Shown here piece by piece: positions 34,521-37,612 of a DNA stretch of 37,612 nucleotides (positions within the stretch are counted from its first letter, which is position 1; every line of letters starts with the position of its first letter). The stretch lies in assembly GCF_900141845.1 (NCBI RefSeq), contig NZ_FQZB01000012.1, positions 217,477 to 255,088 of the forward strand, written 5' to 3'. Origin of the DNA: Clostridium cavendishii DSM 21758 (GTDB lineage: Bacteria > Bacillota > Clostridia > Clostridiales > Clostridiaceae). Made by a program: the position numbers and the translations under genes. The notes under the pieces are model-generated. The model had not been told where the DNA came from. It ran no database searches and saw only the letters and a program-made list of their open reading frames with translations.

Positions 34521-35159
34521 TTATTTCTTTATATCAGTTTCTAATTCTATACTTGTAAATACATCCTTATATTTTTCTGCTACTTCTTCTTTACTCATCT
34601 TAGTTATATTAGGATCTTTAATAAGATTGTTAAATTCATCTTTATTCTTAATTAATAAATATGTTAACTTTAATTTTTCTGCTTTCGTATCATTTTTAAC
34701 AAAATAATGAAGCGTATATTTTCCGTTTGATTTACTTTGAACTTGATCTTCTTGTTTATTTCCTGTAAGTGATATATTACCTTTTAGCTTATAGCCATCT
34801 TGTAATTCAGCACCAAAGTTAATTTCACTCAAACTTATTACTTTATCAGTATCATTTTTAGCATCTACATCTACAACAATATCTTTGTAATCAGTAGCTT
34901 TAACTACATCGCTTCCATTTGCGAAATACTCTCCATTTTCTTGTGCTACGTTATCCTTTGTTCTATCCCCTTTAACAGGTTCTATCTTTGCGTTAGCTGT
35001 TAAAGTAAGGTTGTACACTGTTTTAGTGTTAGCTTCCTTTTTAACATCTTCCTTTTTAGTTTCTTTATTAGAGCTAGTTTCTTTAGCACTTGTGCTACCG
35101 CAACCTACTAAAGTAGCTATAGAACATACTAGCATTAATGATATTAACATTTTTTTCAT
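34521..35159 (-). CDS. Lipoprotein, unknown function
   Basis: A 212-residue lipoprotein: MKKMLISLMLVCSIATLVGC gives a type II signal peptide with lipobox LVGC, so the mature protein is anchored by Cys20. A Lys/Ser/Glu/Thr-rich linker follows (about 21-50), then a domain of about 160 residues of alternating polar and hydrophobic pattern, probably beta-rich. I choose the ATG at 35159 because the GGGGG binding site stands 9-10 nt before it; an earlier GTG overlaps that site. It has its own terminator. It lies next to the lysis genes and resembles the surface lipoproteins often carried as extra genes in prophages, perhaps for superinfection exclusion, but no evidence beyond position supports that. 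Confidence 0.8.
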   Translation of the reverse strand: MKKMLISLMLVCSIATLVGCGSTSAKETSSNKETKKEDVKKEANTKTVYNLTLTANAKIEPVKGDRTKDNVAQENGEYFANGSDVVKATDYKDIVVDVDAKNDTDKVISLSEINFGAELQDGYKLKGNISLTGNKQEDQVQSKSNGKYTLHYFVKNDTKAEKLKLTYLLIKNKDEFNNLIKDPNITKMSKEEVAEKYKDVFTSIELETDIKK

Positions 35160-35203
35160 TTCTTCATTCCCCCTCACCTACTTTATATTACCAAAAAAGG
35201 ATA

Positions 35204-35244
35204 AAAAAATAAAGCTAGCATCTAAATTAATAGATACTAGCTTT
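35204..35244 (-). terminator. Terminator after the lysis genes
   Basis: Arms 35211-35224 and 35231-35244 form a 14-position stem with one mismatch and a 6-nt loop. On the minus strand ATTTTTTTATCC follows. It lies just after the LL-H-type holin gene. Confidence 0.8.
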
Positions 35245-35247
35245 TGA

Positions 35248-35715
35248 CTAAGCTACAGTATTTTGAATTGTAGCTAATTTATTTTTTAATACTTCATTTT
35301 CTGCCTGTAGTTGAATATTCATTTGTGCTTGTTGTTTAGCTTTATCTTCTGCAAGAGCTTGTTTACCTTTATTAAATTCTCCTGCTATAGTTTGCCTTAA
35401 ATAATCCAACTGCTCTTGAGTTAGTCCTGGTACTTTCTTTAATAATAATTCATTAAACATAGCAATCTTAAGTTGTATAGTCTCTCCTATAGCTTCATTT
35501 ATTCTAAAATGTTCTTCTACTATATTCCATACCTCTAAAGCTGTTTTAACTTGTGCCTCATGATTACCTTGTATAATTTTTTGAGTTGCTTCTTCTTTTT
35601 TAGCTTTAATCAACTCTATTACAGCATCTCCTATGGTCTTGATTATAGTTGCTATAATACCTACTATAGTAGTTATTAAAATTGGTACTATTTGATTTAA
35701 AAGTTGTTCTTTCAT
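35248..35715 (-). CDS. LL-H-type phage holin-like protein
   Basis: A 155-residue protein with one N-terminal membrane helix (about 8-30, IVPILITTIVGIIATIIKTI) followed by a long helical region (about 35-80). The rest is a Gln/Ala/Lys-rich coiled coil (about 110-150). This layout, with VPGLTQEQLDYLRQTIAGEF in the middle, fits the phage holin family named after Lactobacillus phage LL-H, whose members permeabilise or remodel the membrane at lysis. It follows the endolysin by 20 bp with an AGAAGGA binding site, and ends the lysis unit at a terminator. Some members of this family are annotated only as tail- or membrane-associated, so the lytic role is likely but not certain. Confidence 0.75.
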   Translation of the reverse strand: MKEQLLNQIVPILITTIVGIIATIIKTIGDAVIELIKAKKEEATQKIIQGNHEAQVKTALEVWNIVEEHFRINEAIGETIQLKIAMFNELLLKKVPGLTQEQLDYLRQTIAGEFNKGKQALAEDKAKQQAQMNIQLQAENEVLKNKLATIQNTVA

Positions 35716-35735
35716 AATATATTCCTTCTTTCTAA

Positions 35736-36797
35736 TTAAAATTTATTGAAATGATCGTTCCAATTAACAAATCCTGATTTTGTTAATCGTCCCTTATCTG
35801 TACTATATAAAACATGCAGTTTCCCATTTTCCCTGTATAAAACAGTAGCTGCTTCATACCTTGATAAATTACCTATTCTACTACTTAAATTAGCATTTTG
35901 ATAAACATTTTCTATAGTACTTCCATTTTTGTATTGATTCTTATAAAAATAACTAATACAATTAGTTGCATTTCTTATCCATGCAGTTTTAACTCCATTT
36001 GGAGTAGGATATTGCACTTTAACTAATTGCTTAGAATATGAAACATCTAATATAGTAACTTTGTCTCCTATATTTACCCTACCTGGTACTACATCTCCAT
36101 TTTCATTTCTTGTATAGAAAAGGTCATTTACTATCTGAGCATTATTTGCATAAGTAAACCCATTTGAAGGCTTAACATCTACTGGCTTACTTTCTTCTTT
36201 AGGACTAGTTATATTTATACTTTGTCCATTAATAGCTCTTTGAATGTCATTGCACAACTGACTCCATGACTTACCATATTGAGAAAGAAATGCGTAAGGA
36301 TCTTGATGGTCTGTTTGATGATAAGCATCTGATATATACTTATGGCTATATATATTAGCATTTGCATTCCATCCATGTTCTTTACATATTTGTGCTGCTA
36401 GCTCTACTGTATTCTTATATACTTCTTCAAATGCTTCTTGGTCCCCATTTTTAGGATTACACATCTCTATACTAAGATAATTTCTATTTGCATAACCACC
36501 AGCGTGCCATGCCTGTTCGTTACTCGGAATAGTCTGTATTACTCCATTCCAATCCACAAAATAATGCGCCGAAGCTCCTACATATACCCTATTGAAGTAA
36601 TCCCTGTTATTTTGTGCTGTTGCTCCTGCATTACAAGTATCGTGGATTATAATTCCTATAGGATTTAAGCTTCTATAACTTCGGTTATTATTAATAAGTT
36701 GCTGATTAACTGGTACTGCCTGTACCATAATTGAAGAAAAAGAAAAAGTAGCTACTAGAGCTACTAACAATGATAAGATTTTAAATTGTTTTTTCAA
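35736..36797 (-). CDS. Phage endolysin, N-acetylmuramoyl-L-alanine amidase with signal peptide
   Basis: A 353-residue amidase. Residues 1-27 form a cleavable signal peptide (KKQFKILSLLVALVATFSFS then SIMVQA). The amidase_2 domain (about 40-195) has zinc-ligand His in GIIIHDT, ASAHYFVD, WHAG and the SHKYI ... DHQDP region where the second His and third ligand lie. The C-terminal 130 residues read as two SH3-like wall-binding repeats. I choose the TTG at 36797: AAAGGGAG stands 9 nt upstream, while the ATG at 36806 directly abuts that site. Frames extending further upstream would overlap the holin gene. It is unusual for a phage endolysin beside holins to carry its own export signal. A cell amidase captured by the phage is an alternative. 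Confidence 0.85.
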   Translation of the reverse strand: MKKQFKILSLLVALVATFSFSSIMVQAVPVNQQLINNNRSYRSLNPIGIIIHDTCNAGATAQNNRDYFNRVYVGASAHYFVDWNGVIQTIPSNEQAWHAGGYANRNYLSIEMCNPKNGDQEAFEEVYKNTVELAAQICKEHGWNANANIYSHKYISDAYHQTDHQDPYAFLSQYGKSWSQLCNDIQRAINGQSINITSPKEESKPVDVKPSNGFTYANNAQIVNDLFYTRNENGDVVPGRVNIGDKVTILDVSYSKQLVKVQYPTPNGVKTAWIRNATNCISYFYKNQYKNGSTIENVYQNANLSSRIGNLSRYEAATVLYRENGKLHVLYSTDKGRLTKSGFVNWNDHFNKF

Positions 36798-36813
36798 TAT
36801 TCCCATCTCCCTT

Positions 36814-37017
36814 TTATTTTTTAAATATATGATTTTTAATTTCTTTAACATCACATTGAACATTCTCAACTATATTGAAATTTTCACTTAGTTTATCTAA
36901 TAAATCTTGGTATCTCTTTTCCCTTTCTCCTGTAGTTTTTAAAACGTACAGGAGTAGAAAAACAAAAAGTCCATATCCTAGCCCTTGATTTACCGCTGCT
37001 TCTAATAATCCATTCAT
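36814..37017 (-). CDS. BhlA/UviB-type holin
   Basis: A 67-residue protein with one N-terminal membrane helix (about 10-27, VNQGLGYGLFVFLLLYVLK), then the family signature TTGEREKRYQDLLDKLSENF and a Lys-rich end. This is the BhlA family, including UviB of clostridial plasmids and the holin-like proteins of Bacillus phages, which are linked to bacteriocin release or phage lysis. The binding site AGGTAGGTG is followed 4 nt later by the ATG at 37017. The endolysin start lies 16 bp after its stop, so the two are co-transcribed. It starts the lysis unit, after a terminator behind the tail-type gene. Confidence 0.88.
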   Translation of the reverse strand: MNGLLEAAVNQGLGYGLFVFLLLYVLKTTGEREKRYQDLLDKLSENFNIVENVQCDVKEIKNHIFKK

Positions 37018-37046
37018 GTTACACCTACCTTTTTCTGATTTTTTAT

Positions 37047-37080
37047 ATAAAAAAAGAACTTTCTTATATTGAAAGTTCTT
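37047..37080 (-). terminator. Terminator between structural and lysis genes
   Basis: A perfect 10-bp stem (37054-37063 with 37071-37080) with a 7-nt loop overlaps the stop codon of the tail-type gene. Seven T residues follow on the minus strand. Confidence 0.75.
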
Positions 37081-37612
37081 AGTCTCCTAATAATACTTCT
37101 CTTATATTTCCTGTTGAATCCTTAAACCATAACTTATTTGGCACAGAGCTTCTAACAAACATGCTATATACTGGTAATCTTAAAGCTAGATCATCAGATG
37201 TTGGTTCAAATGTAACAGCTGGTACCTCGATATGGTCTTTATATACGGATAAAACTCTATTATTAATATTTTTAACAGTAAATAATTTATTTCTATCTTC
37301 TACTGAAGCTACTTGTATACCAAATTCTGTTTTAGGATTTCCTATAGCAAACTGCCCTGAAGGTTCTACTAGCCACGCAATTTTAGTTTTAGGTTCTCCA
37401 TCTGGTAATTTTTCAGAAGAATCATTGTACCAACATTCTATAAAATTACCAGTTCCTACGAAATCTGAATTTTTATCATCTCTTCTAATAGGATTCCATG
37501 CATTTTTAAGCTTTAATATTGCTCCATTTCCAACATTATCTATTTGTTGGCATACATTATCACTATAGTTATGAATTACTGATGCTATAATACGATCTTT
37601 GTAGTAGTTTTC
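37079..37612 (-). CDS. C-terminal part of a probable phage tail or baseplate protein
   Basis: The frame is open from the right edge to a TAA at 37079-37081, 177 codons, so only the C-terminus is present. The sequence is rich in aromatic and beta-prone residues: IECWYNDSSEKLPDGEPKTK, then a Trp-rich segment, and the end VPNKLWFKDSTGNIREVLLG. There is no membrane or signal segment. Its position just before holin and endolysin, with the same direction and a terminator behind it, suggests the last tail-fibre, appendage or baseplate gene of the prophage. I do not recognise the family. Confidence 0.65.
   Translation of the reverse strand, partial: ENYYKDRIIASVIHNYSDNVCQQIDNVGNGAILKLKNAWNPIRRDDKNSDFVGTGNFIECWYNDSSEKLPDGEPKTKIAWLVEPSGQFAIGNPKTEFGIQVASVEDRNKLFTVKNINNRVLSVYKDHIEVPAVTFEPTSDDLALRLPVYSMFVRSSVPNKLWFKDSTGNIREVLLGD

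Noticed and set aside
36798..36869. Longer N-terminus of the endolysin
   Set aside because: It would overlap the holin gene and place a charged stretch before the signal peptide; the binding site fits the TTG at 36797.
37161..37568. Plus-strand 135-codon frame
   Set aside because: It is antisense to the continuous minus-strand frame of the tail-type gene, which has better composition and context.

Overview
The window is about 37.6 kb of very AT-rich DNA with strong GGAGG-type ribosome binding sites and clostridial protein sequences. It looks like chromosome of a Clostridium sensu stricto species, with C. botulinum or C. sporogenes-like as my best guess from overall character. No sequence here fixes the species. 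Almost everything is read from the minus strand; nadE and one small ORF are the clear exceptions.

Left part (1-11.5 kb): a nonribosomal peptide operon running leftward. It encodes a secreted, membrane-anchored serine peptidase of the class C beta-lactamase fold (9497-11026). Next comes a two-module synthetase C-A-T-C-A-T-E (1721-9409), then a second synthetase starting C-A that leaves the window (1-1667). The adenylation pockets read as Glu then Gln. The terminal epimerase makes the second residue D, and the leading condensation domain suggests an N-acylated start. Peptidase plus acyl-Glu-D-Gln module resembles either the colibactin-type prodrug system (ClbP) or a D-stereospecific self-resistance peptidase. 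A strong promoter lies about 450 nt upstream of the peptidase gene.

Middle (11.7-22.9 kb): a complete leftward de novo purine operon, purL-purE-purC-purF-purM-purN-purH-purD. PurL is a single long chain with fused glutaminase, there is no purK, and a consensus promoter with PurBox-like repeats precedes purL. Upstream lie an alanine racemase-family gene preceded by an unlisted 25-residue membrane peptide gene, a repeat-rich intergenic region, and rightward glutamine-dependent NAD synthetase (nadE) with its terminator.

Right part (26.5-37.6 kb): the accessory end of a prophage or prophage remnant. From the right edge leftward it has a partial tail-type protein, a BhlA/UviB holin, a signal-peptide-bearing amidase endolysin and an LL-H-type holin. 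Next come a lipoprotein, a candidate nuclease toxin translationally coupled to a candidate immunity gene, a HEXXH membrane peptidase, a membrane protein with a Cys-rich tail and other membrane proteins. The series ends with an excisionase-like HTH protein, paired direct repeats that look like integrase arm sites, and the last 40 codons of a tyrosine integrase. An overlooked plus-strand gene of 49 codons with its own RBS and terminator sits inside this region.
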